From: UBA4660 sp034408895
Lineage (GTDB): Bacteria; Bacteroidota; Bacteroidia; Flavobacteriales_D; Sanyastnellaceae
Reading direction: 5' to 3'
Assembly: GCA_034408895.1 (NCBI GenBank)
Contig: JAWXCI010000055.1
Coordinates: forward strand, 1 to 64,000
DNA length: 64,000 nucleotides
Made by a program: the position numbers and the translations under genes. The notes beneath the pieces are model-generated. The model saw only the letters and a list, made by a program, of their open reading frames with translations. It was not told the DNA's origin and did not search any database. This document shows, piece after piece, positions 8,816-17,311 of the stretch; positions within the stretch are counted from its first letter, which is position 1, and each line of letters starts with the position of its first letter.

Positions 8816-9586
8816 ATGAAAAAAATTATTCTATCACTTGCATTCATTGCAAGTATCATCACGGCATCAGCACAGGAATACAACAAGTTCCGCATCGGTT
8901 TCAAATTCAATCCTAATGTATCATGGATGCGCCCCGATGCTAAGGAAATCTCCAGCAACGGAACTGTATTCCGATTCGGATTTGCGCTCAACCTGGACAA
9001 ACATTTTACAGAGAATTATGCTTTCGGCACCGGGCTGAATATCTTCCAGACCGGGGGTGAGCTGGTTTACGTGGAACAGACAACTGTTAATAGCGATGTA
9101 CCTGTAATTATCGAAAAGAGCCGTGTTTACAAATTGCAGTATTTCGAAATTCCATTGACCCTGAAACTTCGCACCAATGAAGTTGGTTACATTACTTATT
9201 GGGGACAATTCGGATTGGGCCTTGGTTTCAACATTCGTGCAAAGGCCGATGACGAGATTGACTACCTGCTCTCTAAAGGAGTCCTTGGATGGGAAGAAAC
9301 TTCGCTCGAAAGTTTTTCAGAAGAAGATATTGATATTAAAGATGGCATTTCAATTTTCCGTACCAGCCTGATAGTGGGTGGTGGTATTGAATACAATATG
9401 AGCGGCACAACCTCCATTATTGCCGGTATCACGTTTAACAACGGCTTCTCTGATGTGCTCCAGAAAGAAGGTGTAAAAACGGACAATGCTGACGCGCCAA
9501 TTTTTGATTCGGACAACAACCCTGTGGAGTACAAACTAAAAGGAATCACGAACCACATCGAACTCAACATCGGAATTCTCTTCTGA
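8816..9586 (+). CDS. Outer-membrane beta-barrel protein (PorT/OMP_b-brl type)
   Basis: 256 residues with a signal peptide ending A-S-A-Q and alternating hydrophobic strands ending in I-E-L-N-I-G-I-L-F, the aromatic terminus of an outer-membrane barrel. Strand-like segments include F-R-I-G-F-K-F-N-P-N and I-T-Y-W-G-Q-F-G-L-G-L-G-F-N. It belongs to the broad porin-family barrel group that includes T9SS PorT, but I cannot claim orthology. Divergent from gldB, with only 31 bases between the two start codons, so promoters overlap. It ends just before a strong terminator. Confidence 0.8.
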   Translation: MKKIILSLAFIASIITASAQEYNKFRIGFKFNPNVSWMRPDAKEISSNGTVFRFGFALNLDKHFTENYAFGTGLNIFQTGGELVYVEQTTVNSDVPVIIEKSRVYKLQYFEIPLTLKLRTNEVGYITYWGQFGLGLGFNIRAKADDEIDYLLSKGVLGWEETSLESFSEEDIDIKDGISIFRTSLIVGGGIEYNMSGTTSIIAGITFNNGFSDVLQKEGVKTDNADAPIFDSDNNPVEYKLKGITNHIELNIGILF

Positions 9587-9611
9587 TGAAAATTTTGAAA
9601 TGATATTGCAG

Positions 9612-9645
9612 AAGTCCCGCCTTCATTTGCGGGACTTTTTCTTTT
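9612..9645 (+). terminator. Rho-independent terminator after the barrel gene
   Basis: Stem AAGTCCCGC / GCGGGACTT with an 8-base loop, followed by a T-rich run. It lies between the barrel gene and nadE, so nadE probably has its own promoter or depends on read-through. Confidence 0.85.
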
Positions 9646-9655
9646 AAGGAAGTGT

Positions 9656-10489
9656 ATGCAGGCAAAAGCGGTTATAGACCACCTCGTGAACTGGCTTCGC
9701 GACTATTGCGAGGCAAGCAAGACCACAGGATTCGTGATTGGTGTGAGTGGCGGAGTTGACTCTGCGGTCACTTCGGCATTATGTGCGCTCACGGGAAAAA
9801 ACACACTGGTGCTGGAGATGCCCATCTACCAGGCTGCATCACAAGTCAATCGAGCACAAGATCATATTGCATGGTTGCAATCGAAGTTTCAAAATGTAAG
9901 CGCTGAAAGAGTGGAACTCACCGCAGTGTTCGACCAGTTCATGACTGCGATGCCGAAGGTGGAGAGTGGTGAACTCTTGAATCTTTCTCTCGCCAACACA
10001 CGAGCACGAATCCGCATGACTACACTTTATTATTTCGCTGGACTGCACAAACTTCTTGTGGCAGGCACCGGAAACAAGGTAGAGGATTTCGGTGTTGGAT
10101 TTTTTACCAAGTATGGCGATGGCGGGGTGGATCTTTCTCCCATTGCCGACCTCAACAAAACAGACATCTATGAAATAGGCCGCGAGCTGGGCATCATTGA
10201 CTCCATTATGAAAGCCGCCCCAACCGATGGCCTTTGGGGCGATGACCGCACAGACCAAGACCAGATTGGGGCGAGTTATCCTGAATTGGAGTGGGCGATG
10301 AGCTACTTGAATTCCATCCCGCAAAAGGCGGGACAGATTCCAGATTCCAAATTCAATGTTGATGATTTTCCGGAACTGACTGAACGGCAAAAACAGATTC
10401 TGAAAATTTACTGGCAACGCAACCGGGCAAACAGGCACAAGATGGAACCGATTCCTGTGTGTTTGATTCCGCGTGATTTGCGGTTTTAA
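9656..10489 (+). CDS. nadE: NAD(+) synthase, ammonia-dependent
   Basis: 277 residues; amidates nicotinic acid adenine dinucleotide with ammonia. The PP-loop S-G-G-V-D-S-A is at residues 31-37. Other family motifs are A-N-T-R-A-R-I-R-M-T-T-L-Y, G-T-G-N-K-V-E-D, T-K-Y-G-D-G-G-V-D-L-S-P-I-A-D-L-N-K and K-M-E-P-I-P-V-C. No glutaminase domain, so the enzyme is the NH3-dependent type. The start ATG at 9656 follows the terminator stem by about 10 bases. Its closeness to gldB repeats an arrangement known in Flavobacterium. Confidence 0.95.
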   Translation: MQAKAVIDHLVNWLRDYCEASKTTGFVIGVSGGVDSAVTSALCALTGKNTLVLEMPIYQAASQVNRAQDHIAWLQSKFQNVSAERVELTAVFDQFMTAMPKVESGELLNLSLANTRARIRMTTLYYFAGLHKLLVAGTGNKVEDFGVGFFTKYGDGGVDLSPIADLNKTDIYEIGRELGIIDSIMKAAPTDGLWGDDRTDQDQIGASYPELEWAMSYLNSIPQKAGQIPDSKFNVDDFPELTERQKQILKIYWQRNRANRHKMEPIPVCLIPRDLRF

Positions 10490-10712
10490 AAATTTCATTC
10501 TTTTGAAACCAGGGTGCCCGAAATGTTTTAGCGAAGAACCCCGCCAGAGGTTGAATATGAAGACACTCGCCCAACCAATCCGCCATGCGGGGCTATCCGG
10601 TGGATTAATTCAATCACTCCCCCGCGATGTTCTCCGCCAAATCTTTTAGTTCCTCAGCACTCATTTCCAGGGTTCTCCCACTTTCCCTTTCTTTGAAAAA
10701 AACTTTTCGCGC

Positions 10713-11696
10713 ATGAATCGTTTCTTCAAAAAATTCTTCTTCAACATTATGAACGCCATTCTTCACAAGAAGAAAGGAGTGCCATGGCATTGGAAGAACT
10801 TCACTCCTTTCCAGTATGCGCGGGCTACGCGCGCGTTTCGTTTCATAGTATTACCGGTTATCAAAGATGCATTTATCATAGCGCTCGGCATCGGTTGCGC
10901 AGCCTTCGGGCTTAAAGGTTTTCTTCTCCCCAACGGTTTTGTGGATGGCGGGGCCACGGGTATCGCGCTGTTGTGTACTAAAAAAATCGGGCTTCCTCTG
11001 CCGGTGTTTCTCATCCTCATCAACATACCTTTTGTGATCCTCGGCAACAAAGTGATGGGGAGAGTTTTCGCCATCAAAACAGGCATAGCCATTTGCGGAC
11101 TTGCAGCAGCCACCGCTATCATTTCTTTTCCGGAAATCACCCACGACAAACTGCTGGTGAGCGTCTTTGGCGGATTTTTTCTCGGTGCCGGAATTGGACT
11201 TGCCGTGCGCGGTGGTGCAGTGATAGACGGAACGGAAGTACTCGCACTTTTCCTCAGCCGAAAACTGGGAACTACCATGGGCGAAATCATCGTGATGATC
11301 AACATTATCATTTTAGGAGTAGCCGCTTACCTGCTCTCTCTCGAAATTGCACTTTACAGTTTTATAACCTACCTCGCAGCATCCAAAACCGTTGACTTCA
11401 TCATCGAGGGCATCGAAGAATACATGGGCGTCACCATCATTTCCATGAAGAGCGATCAAATCAGGAAAATGATCATTGAAAAACTAGGACGCGGAATCAC
11501 AGTGTATAAAGGCAAGCGTGGTTTCGGCAAGAGCGGCCACACGCGCGACATTGACATTCTTTACACGGTAATCACGCGGCTCGAGATAAGCAAATTGCAC
11601 AACGAGATGGAGAAAATTGACCCCGATGCATTTGTAGTAATGAGTACAGTGAAAGACACACGCGGGGGAATGATCAAGAAGAGGAGATTGCATTGA
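10713..11696 (+). CDS. YitT-family membrane protein with C-terminal DUF2179 domain
   Basis: 327 residues. Five or so membrane helices (about 50-225): A-L-G-I-G-C-A-A-F-G-L-K-G-F, then L-L-P-N-G-F-V-D-G-G-A-T-G-I-A-L-L, the family signature, and V-L-I-N-I-P-F-V-I-L-G. The C-terminal soluble domain (about 235-320) carries G-V-T-I-I-S, G-R-G-I-T-V-Y-K-G-K and D-I-D-I-L-Y-T-V-I-T-R as in DUF2179. Function of the family is not established. The first 45 residues are unusually long and Lys/Phe-rich; the start may be the internal ATG at 10749. The opposite strand here is also open (see findings). Confidence 0.85.
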   Translation: MNRFFKKFFFNIMNAILHKKKGVPWHWKNFTPFQYARATRAFRFIVLPVIKDAFIIALGIGCAAFGLKGFLLPNGFVDGGATGIALLCTKKIGLPLPVFLILINIPFVILGNKVMGRVFAIKTGIAICGLAAATAIISFPEITHDKLLVSVFGGFFLGAGIGLAVRGGAVIDGTEVLALFLSRKLGTTMGEIIVMINIIILGVAAYLLSLEIALYSFITYLAASKTVDFIIEGIEEYMGVTIISMKSDQIRKMIIEKLGRGITVYKGKRGFGKSGHTRDIDILYTVITRLEISKLHNEMEKIDPDAFVVMSTVKDTRGGMIKKRRLH

Positions 11697-11789
11697 AGGG
11701 CGGATTTTTCAAGCCAGCCAGTAACGAAACAATGAGCTGAAATTTTCTTTCGGCCGTCAACACAATTTCAGATGGGCAGAATAATGATG

Positions 11790-11819
11790 TTTGAACAGAT
11801 TGCCATTTCCTTACATTCG
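11790..11819 (+). promoter_or_regulatory. Bacteroidota-type promoter of the cold-shock gene
   Basis: TTTG at 11790-11793, an 18-base spacer, then TACATTCG at 11812-11819. This matches the known Bacteroidota primary-sigma form TTTG-N17 to 23-TAnnTTTG, with C for T in the third-last position. The element is part of a 14-base word found identically upstream of two other genes in the window. Confidence 0.6.
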
Positions 11820-11843
11820 CGCCTTCAATAATTTATTAACAAC

Positions 11844-12032
11844 ATGGAAACAGGAACAGTAAAGTTTTTTAACAACGCCAAAGGCTTCGGCTTTATAGCA
11901 TCTGCTGAAGGCAAAGAGTACTTCGTACACAAAACAAGTGTGGAAGGCACCATTCGCGATGGCGACAGTGTGTCATTCGAAGTTGGCCAGGGACAAAAAG
12001 GACCAATGGCAGTCAACGTGCGCAAGGCGTAA
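11844..12032 (+). CDS. Cold-shock domain protein
   Basis: 62 residues, a single OB-fold cold-shock domain that binds single-stranded RNA/DNA. It starts M-E-T-G-T-V-K-F-F-N, with the RNP1 motif K-G-F-G-F-I and an RNP2 variant Y-F-V-H-K-T; E. coli-type proteins have V-F-V-H-F-S there, so one aromatic position is replaced. Single-gene unit with its own promoter at 11790 and a strong terminator at 12065. No long structured leader is obvious. Confidence 0.95.
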   Translation: METGTVKFFNNAKGFGFIASAEGKEYFVHKTSVEGTIRDGDSVSFEVGQGQKGPMAVNVRKA

Positions 12033-12064
12033 GTTGACGTACAGATAAAAATCTTTTTCAAATG

Positions 12065-12097
12065 AAAAGGCTGCTTCAACAGAAGCAGCCTTTTTTA
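12065..12097 (+). terminator. Strong terminator after the cold-shock gene
   Basis: AAAGGCTGCTTC / GAAGCAGCCTTTT hairpin with a short AACA-type loop followed by a run of T. Confidence 0.92.
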
Positions 12098-12118
12098 TTT
12101 ATTGAACTTAGGGGAAGA

Positions 12119-13501
12119 TTATTCTCCTGTCTTTGTCACCACTCCTGAGTAGGCAAGATCATTTGCATCGTTCGCCACGCCTAGAATCAAAAGGCAGGTG
12201 GCAGTGCAGAACACCGGGCTCGTGATGCAGTGGTGCCCGTTCCATGAGCCATCTTTATTCTGGATTTGCATCAGGCGGTTGCAGGTATCGAAGTACCAGT
12301 TTTTCCACTCGGTGCTGTGGCTCATTATCATTCCTTCACCTGTTTGCAGGAAGCTCAGGAATTCTTCGCCACCATTGTTCCCGAAACCGCTGATGACATC
12401 GGATTGCATGGCTTTTCCTGTCGCCATTTCGTTCACTGCGAATGCGGAAGAAAGGCGCAGGGCTTCGGTTTCAGAATATCCTGATTTCACCAGATTGTCC
12501 TTTGTCACTTCATCTTGCTCTTTGAGTTTGCCCTCTTTCTTGGCGGCCTTGATGGCAAGTTTAGCATCGCGCGCATCGAAAGCACTTGAGCGTGCTGAAC
12601 TTGTAACTGAGTAGAGAACAATTCCTGCGGCATCATCGGTGCGGAATTCATTTTTCTGCACATCCACTGCATCCAGTTGGTATTGCTCTGCGCGATTAAG
12701 TACGCTGTCCTGCACATCCACCCCTGCATCTTCTGCCGACTGAAGTGCATTCACCGCAAAGGATGATTGCAATACACCCGCCCAGGATCCTCCATCGGAA
12801 CTTCCGTTATGGCCAGTGTTGCGCTCAATCTTGTACACGCATTTTTCAATGCACTTTTTGATGCGTGGTTTCATGGCACTCTCATCTGAATAATGTGCAA
12901 CTAGGTTCGTCAGGAATTGGGAGGTCATCACCACATCAATGTTGGCGCCCAGTTTCACCTGTGGTTGTGTGCCTGTTTGCGATGTGATGTTCGCTGTTTC
13001 CTTTGGTGATTCTTCTACCATCATCAGAAGGTAGGCGGCAGCTTTGTTCAGGTGTGTGTGATACTTGCCTTCGTTCGGAGTGTTTCCGCAACGTAGCAAT
13101 GCAAGTCCAACCATAGCTGTAGAAGCAGGATCGCTTGGGGTTGCAAGAGGATCCATGTTTTCCTGGTAGGCATGTGTGCCTCCTCCCCAACCACCGTTTT
13201 TTTGTTGGGCTGTGGCCAGCCACGCCAGCGATTCCTCTATGGATTTTCCTACATTCATAGGAATGGCACAAACAAAAAGCGAATCCACAGGCTTGTCCCC
13301 GAAAACAGTTTTGAAAACACAATGTTTTTCTTCTTTCGGAATTGGGTCAACCACCGCATCAATTTGTTTTTCTGGTGACAACTCCAGCCTGCTTTCCATT
13401 TTCCTTTCGGATGATTTACCTGGCTGCAGGCTGAACACAGCAAAAGTTGCCGAGCATGCTAATAGTACGAGTGCAACAACAATTAAATGATTTTTTTTCA
13501 T
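12119..13501 (-). CDS. Exported lipoprotein with squalene-cyclase/prenyltransferase-type alpha-barrel repeats
   Basis: 460 residues. Begins with a hydrophobic segment holding a lipobox-like L-L-A-C (Cys16), so it is probably a lipoprotein or an anchored secreted protein. Residues about 90-160 read S-L-A-W-L-A-T-A-Q-Q-K-N-G-G-W-G-G-G, and near the C-terminus M-Q-I-Q-N-K-D-G-S-W-N-G-H-H. These are two QxxxGxW-type repeats of the terpenoid-cyclase alpha/alpha fold, each followed by T-A-x-x-L-L-x-L. No catalytic D-x-D-D or D-D-x-x-D motif is visible, so enzymatic cyclisation is doubtful; the fold also serves in alpha-2-macroglobulin-like and other binding proteins. Several Cys near residues 215-225 may form disulfides. 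Function unknown. Confidence 0.75.
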   Translation of the reverse strand: MKKNHLIVVALVLLACSATFAVFSLQPGKSSERKMESRLELSPEKQIDAVVDPIPKEEKHCVFKTVFGDKPVDSLFVCAIPMNVGKSIEESLAWLATAQQKNGGWGGGTHAYQENMDPLATPSDPASTAMVGLALLRCGNTPNEGKYHTHLNKAAAYLLMMVEESPKETANITSQTGTQPQVKLGANIDVVMTSQFLTNLVAHYSDESAMKPRIKKCIEKCVYKIERNTGHNGSSDGGSWAGVLQSSFAVNALQSAEDAGVDVQDSVLNRAEQYQLDAVDVQKNEFRTDDAAGIVLYSVTSSARSSAFDARDAKLAIKAAKKEGKLKEQDEVTKDNLVKSGYSETEALRLSSAFAVNEMATGKAMQSDVISGFGNNGGEEFLSFLQTGEGMIMSHSTEWKNWYFDTCNRLMQIQNKDGSWNGHHCITSPVFCTATCLLILGVANDANDLAYSGVVTKTGE

Positions 13502-13768
13502 TGGAAATAGATTTTATAGTGAACTGATACATGATGCACTGGATTGCGTTCATCCATATTTGGAACTGTTAAAAAAGATGAAGTAGACTTCTGCCCCAGA
13601 TAAGACTAAGTGTAAATATTGTGCACTATAGAAGATTCCTGAACACTTCAACTTTGTCGAGCGAATTTTCTGTCGCATGCCTGAAAAAAAGATTTCGAAC
13701 AATTCACCCGGGGAGGTGGGTTAAACCAAATCGCTATTATCACATCTTAGCACCAAATTTTAAAAAAG

Positions 13769-14761
13769 ATGAAAAACCTTTGTAACACAATTGTTCTTTT
13801 TTCTTTGTTCACTTCTTCCACTGCATTTGCACAAGGGGAAGCCGATTCAACAGGATTACCCGGTGACCACTTCTCATTGCAGGGCGCACTGGAACTTTTT
13901 AGCAAGGCAGCAAGTGTGGAGGCTTTTGAAGAAGCCATCAACAAAGAATCCAACCACGTAAACAATCTGGACCTCGACCAGGATGGCGAGATTGATTATG
14001 TGAGGGTGGAAGACACTATGGAAAATGATGTTCACGCTATTGTTCTTCAGGTGGCTGTGAAAGAAAATGAAATACAGGATGTTGCAGTGATTGAATTAGA
14101 AAAGAACGGTGAGGAATCAGCCCTTCTTCAAATTATTGGCGATGAAGAACTCTATGGCCCTGAAGTGATGGTTGAACCAACAGATGAAAAAGCCACGGGT
14201 GGAAAGAGTGGCCCATCACCGGCAATGGAAACAACTTATGTAGTCGTAAATGTTTGGGGATGGCCCTGTGTGCGCCATGTGTATGCACCTGGATATCGCC
14301 CGTGGATATCGCCTTATCGCTGGGCTGAGCATCCAAAATGGTGGAGGCCATGGCGACCCATTGCATGGCGCGCTCATCACAGTCACTGTCAGCATTATCA
14401 TGCTCGCTTTCATGTGGTTCATGTGCATCGTGTTACCCGCGCTCACGCTTTTTACTCTCCACACAGGCACACTTCCAGTCATGTTCATGTTCATTATAAA
14501 AGTGCGCACGAAAACCACAAAGCGCATTCAAAAAGGCATCATGACAACAAACAAGGAGTTGATGGGGATAAGACTGGAAATGGCAGCGCAAAAAATAAAG
14601 TTGCTATTGGCAAAGGTGAAAAGGGAGTAAAGGGTAATGGAAAAGAAAAGATGAATAATAATACCGGTACAAACCCAAAACAAAAAGCAGGTACTCCTGC
14701 GAAGGGAGACGGTAAAGGCAAGATAAAAAGCGGTGGAGGAAAAAGAGGTGGAGGGAAATAA
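13769..14761 (+). CDS. Secreted His-rich protein with acidic N-terminal and basic C-terminal halves
   Basis: 330 residues with a signal peptide ending A-F-A-Q. Three regions are visible. An acidic folded part (about 23-135) contains an EF-hand-like loop D-L-D-Q-D-G-E-I-D. A central Trp/Pro-rich part (about 150-195) has W-G-W-P-C-V-R-H-V and P-W-I-S-P-Y-R-W. A tail (about 195-330) first holds a dense cluster of His and then a Gly/Lys/Asn-rich low-complexity end. I know similar unnamed Bacteroidota proteins with the W-P-C-V-R-H-V-Y-type core but no function. The His cluster suggests metal binding; this is inference. Confidence 0.75.
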   Translation: MKNLCNTIVLFSLFTSSTAFAQGEADSTGLPGDHFSLQGALELFSKAASVEAFEEAINKESNHVNNLDLDQDGEIDYVRVEDTMENDVHAIVLQVAVKENEIQDVAVIELEKNGEESALLQIIGDEELYGPEVMVEPTDEKATGGKSGPSPAMETTYVVVNVWGWPCVRHVYAPGYRPWISPYRWAEHPKWWRPWRPIAWRAHHSHCQHYHARFHVVHVHRVTRAHAFYSPHRHTSSHVHVHYKSAHENHKAHSKRHHDNKQGVDGDKTGNGSAKNKVAIGKGEKGVKGNGKEKMNNNTGTNPKQKAGTPAKGDGKGKIKSGGGKRGGGK

Positions 14762-14782
14762 TTCAAGAGAAAATTGAAATTG

Positions 14783-14821
14783 AGAACCCATGATGCTTAG
14801 AGTGTGATGGGTTTTTTCTTT
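14783..14821 (+). terminator. Terminator after the His-rich protein gene
   Basis: GAACCCAT / ATGGGTT stem followed by TTTTTCTTTT. Confidence 0.75.
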
Positions 14822-14968
14822 TACCACCCGAATATTACGGATAGCAATTCAGCTTCCGCAACGCCACAGCTATTCCTGTTAAGCGATTCCGCAAAACGAG
14901 ATAGAATAAGTTGAACTAATCACGATATCACACTTGTTACACATGAACAATGTATAGCTCAAACCCAG

Positions 14969-14998
14969 AAAAAACCCCAGCTATTAGCCAGGGTTTTC
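14969..14998 (-). terminator. Terminator after the choice-of-anchor-L gene
   Basis: Read on the minus strand, AAAACCCTGGCTA pairs with TAGCTGGGGTTTT (two wobble pairs) and ends in a T run. It faces the terminator at 14783, as expected between convergent genes. Confidence 0.7.
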
Positions 14999-15043
14999 AT
15001 TTTCATAACAGCACATCGCCATAGCGCGGGCATTATCAACACA

Positions 15044-16945
15044 TCATTTCCCGCGCACCAAATGGAAATATCCTTCCCACGATTTTCCATCAGTGCGATT
15101 GAAGATGTAGTAGTAAACTCCATCGGCAAATTCTTCACCATTCCACGAATTGTTGTAGTTCGGGCTTTCAAAAACTTTCTCACCCCACCGGTTGTAAATC
15201 AGTAACTGGCTTCCGGGAAATCCTTGAATTCCAAATATCTGAAAGGTATCGTTTTCGCCATCCTGGTTTGGTGTAAAAATGTTGGGGATAACGGTGTTGC
15301 AGTTGTCAACTACTACATAAAGATCAGCATGTTCGCCACACTGGTCTATCACGTCAATAGTGAATTCACCCACAAACTGGCCAATGAAACTAAGATTTTC
15401 CAAACTGTAAACGGTGTCATTGTATGTGTAGGTATACTCATAAGGCTGTTGGCCACCTTCCACAAATTCGGCTATTTCAGAACCCAGACAAACCAGGCTG
15501 AGGGTATCTTCCAACTGTACAAATGGTTCTGGTTCTTCCACAATCACGGTGGTAGAATCACTGCCTTCGCAATAGTCAACCACAGTTACACTGTAAGTGC
15601 CCGCCTGACCCTCAGTAAAAGTTTCAGTAGCTCCGGTTTGACCCGTTGACCATGTGTATTGATAAGGGGGATAACCTGCGGTGGCACTTGCTACAGCATC
15701 CACATCATCATTGCAGATAAAAACATTGGCCAGCGGATTCATAACTGGTGGTGTGTAATCCTGGATGGTCAGTACGGCAAATGCAGTATCCAGATCACCC
15801 AGGTTATTTATAAAGGTGAATTGAATTTCAATGGTTTCATTTCCTTCCACCAGATCATCCCCTGGTACAGTGATATTAATGGTTGCCTCTTCACCGGGTA
15901 TCACAATTATCTGTGTAGGATTGGAGGTGATGTAGTCAATGTTCAGTCCTGCCGATCCGGAATAATCCAACTGGATGGTGTCCGCTTCCAATGAACAGTT
16001 GGGCGGGGTGATGATAAATTGCCCTTCCACACATCCTTCTAGCAACGTGAGCTCAGGCAGGCCGGGTGCCGGGTTGACAACAAGAGGTACGATGGGTGCA
16101 CCACTCACGTTGAAACTTCCTTCTTCGAGGAATACAGCAGAATCCCATGCTGTATCGGATGCATCAGCAAGAACCAGTTTTATGTGGTAAGTCTCGCCAC
16201 ATTCAAGATTGGCGGTAGCTGTGAGCAACGTTGTAAATCCATCATACTGCACGTATTGATCATCCGTGGCGTATGGAGCATCACCTCCAATACCATTGTG
16301 AACGTAGTATTCGCAGTAGTTGCAAAACGGATCACCGGGTACTGCTAGTCCAGTGCAAGATGCGTTGAGGTTGAAGATGGAAACAAACACGCTAGTGCCA
16401 GGAATGAGGGCAATGTTTTCAGCTGCGTTGGAGAATGGCCCGTTGATGCCGGGGCCGGAAACGAAGAATCCGAATACGTCACTCACATTGCCGCAACCAT
16501 CCCCTGCACCAGAAAATTCGGGGTATTCCTCCGAAGCCCATATGTATTTAAAAACCACCTGGGTGCCGGTGGCCACAAAATCAAATTCAAGAATGGCTGC
16601 ATCGTTATGGGAGAAGCCCGGATCAAGCTGGTCAATATCCGGGTCAGTAGCTCCGAAAAATCCACCGCCCAGGCTGCTGCAACAGTTTGTATTGGGTCCT
16701 ATACCATTGGCAATATCGCCACTGGCCAGCATCACTCCAGAGGTGGTTCCCAGTATAGCAGTTGTAGCATCAAAGGAGCCCTTCTGGTTGCTTCCACCTG
16801 AGAAGGTAACGTTAGAGAAAGTAACATCGGGGCCAACAAGAAGTTGCACCACTTCATCGGCTGTAAGGTTGTTGTTGACAGTGAGTTGTGCCTGTGAAAA
16901 TGCGCCTGCCGCAAGAAGCGCAAATAGTAGATTTAATTTTTTCAT
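15044..16945 (-). CDS. T9SS type B cargo with choice-of-anchor L domain
   Basis: 633 residues with a signal peptide ending Q-A-Q. Residues about 20-280 form the choice-of-anchor L domain: G-T-T-S-G-V-M-L-A-S-G, D-A-A-I-L-E-F-D-F, F-K-Y-I-W-A-S-E-E-Y-P-E-F and T-Y-H-I-K-L-V-L-A-D-A-S-D. Ig-like segments follow (P-P-Y-Q-Y-T-W-S-T-G-Q-T). The end is the gliding-motility-associated C-terminal domain: I-P-N-I-F-T-P-N-Q-D-G-E-N-D-T-F, L-L-I-Y-N-R-W-G-E-K-V-F, W-N-G and G-V-Y-Y-Y-I. That domain is the type B sorting signal, so the protein is exported and surface-attached. Likely adhesive; ligand unknown. Confidence 0.93.
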   Translation of the reverse strand: MKKLNLLFALLAAGAFSQAQLTVNNNLTADEVVQLLVGPDVTFSNVTFSGGSNQKGSFDATTAILGTTSGVMLASGDIANGIGPNTNCCSSLGGGFFGATDPDIDQLDPGFSHNDAAILEFDFVATGTQVVFKYIWASEEYPEFSGAGDGCGNVSDVFGFFVSGPGINGPFSNAAENIALIPGTSVFVSIFNLNASCTGLAVPGDPFCNYCEYYVHNGIGGDAPYATDDQYVQYDGFTTLLTATANLECGETYHIKLVLADASDTAWDSAVFLEEGSFNVSGAPIVPLVVNPAPGLPELTLLEGCVEGQFIITPPNCSLEADTIQLDYSGSAGLNIDYITSNPTQIIVIPGEEATINITVPGDDLVEGNETIEIQFTFINNLGDLDTAFAVLTIQDYTPPVMNPLANVFICNDDVDAVASATAGYPPYQYTWSTGQTGATETFTEGQAGTYSVTVVDYCEGSDSTTVIVEEPEPFVQLEDTLSLVCLGSEIAEFVEGGQQPYEYTYTYNDTVYSLENLSFIGQFVGEFTIDVIDQCGEHADLYVVVDNCNTVIPNIFTPNQDGENDTFQIFGIQGFPGSQLLIYNRWGEKVFESPNYNNSWNGEEFADGVYYYIFNRTDGKSWEGYFHLVRGK

Positions 16946-17111
16946 GTGTAATTTTTATTCTTTTTGGTTTCCGTTATCCGGGCTGCAAACGAAGGATTGC
17001 TGGCGCGAAGTGGGGTTTTGACATACGAAAGCGTAAGAAAGTTGCCTGATGACTAATGGTAAATCCCGAAATAGGAATTACGAATTCTGATTTTCGTAAT
17101 ATAATGGGAAA

Positions 17112-17133
17112 CACGTCAATTGACAGTGACGTG
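17112..17133. repeat. Short inverted repeat upstream of the type B cargo gene
   Basis: CACGTCA and TGACGTG, perfect 7-bp arms separated by 8 bases. It could be an operator or an old IS end; no second copy noticed. Confidence 0.3.
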
Positions 17134-17143
17134 CTGATGAATA

Positions 17144-17185
17144 AAAAAACCCATTAGCTTTCTTTAAAAAGAGCAATGGGTTTTA
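17144..17185 (-). terminator. Minus-strand terminator in the IS-remnant spacer
   Basis: AAAACCCATT / AATGGGTTTT stem; on the minus strand it ends in seven T. It would end transcripts coming from the small gene at 17616-17876. Confidence 0.6.
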
Positions 17186-17311
17186 GAGCCTTTTTAAAAT
17201 TTTGTTGAGAGAAATGTCTCTGGGTGCCAGCAAGATCTTGTTTGAGAAATCTCTGTTGGGGTTTACCAATACTCAAAAAAAGATGTACTACTTCTCTTTA
17301 GGCGACTGAAT

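Noticed and set aside
9839..10498. 219-codon open frame antisense to nadE
   Set aside because: It lies wholly within nadE in the opposite direction, is rich in His/Phe/Cys with no domain, and mirrors a well-conserved enzyme gene.
10500..10712. + strand peptide starting at ATG 10557 between nadE and the YitT-family gene
   Set aside because: Only about 30 codons, no signal or domain, and no ribosome-binding context; the minus strand is the better candidate.
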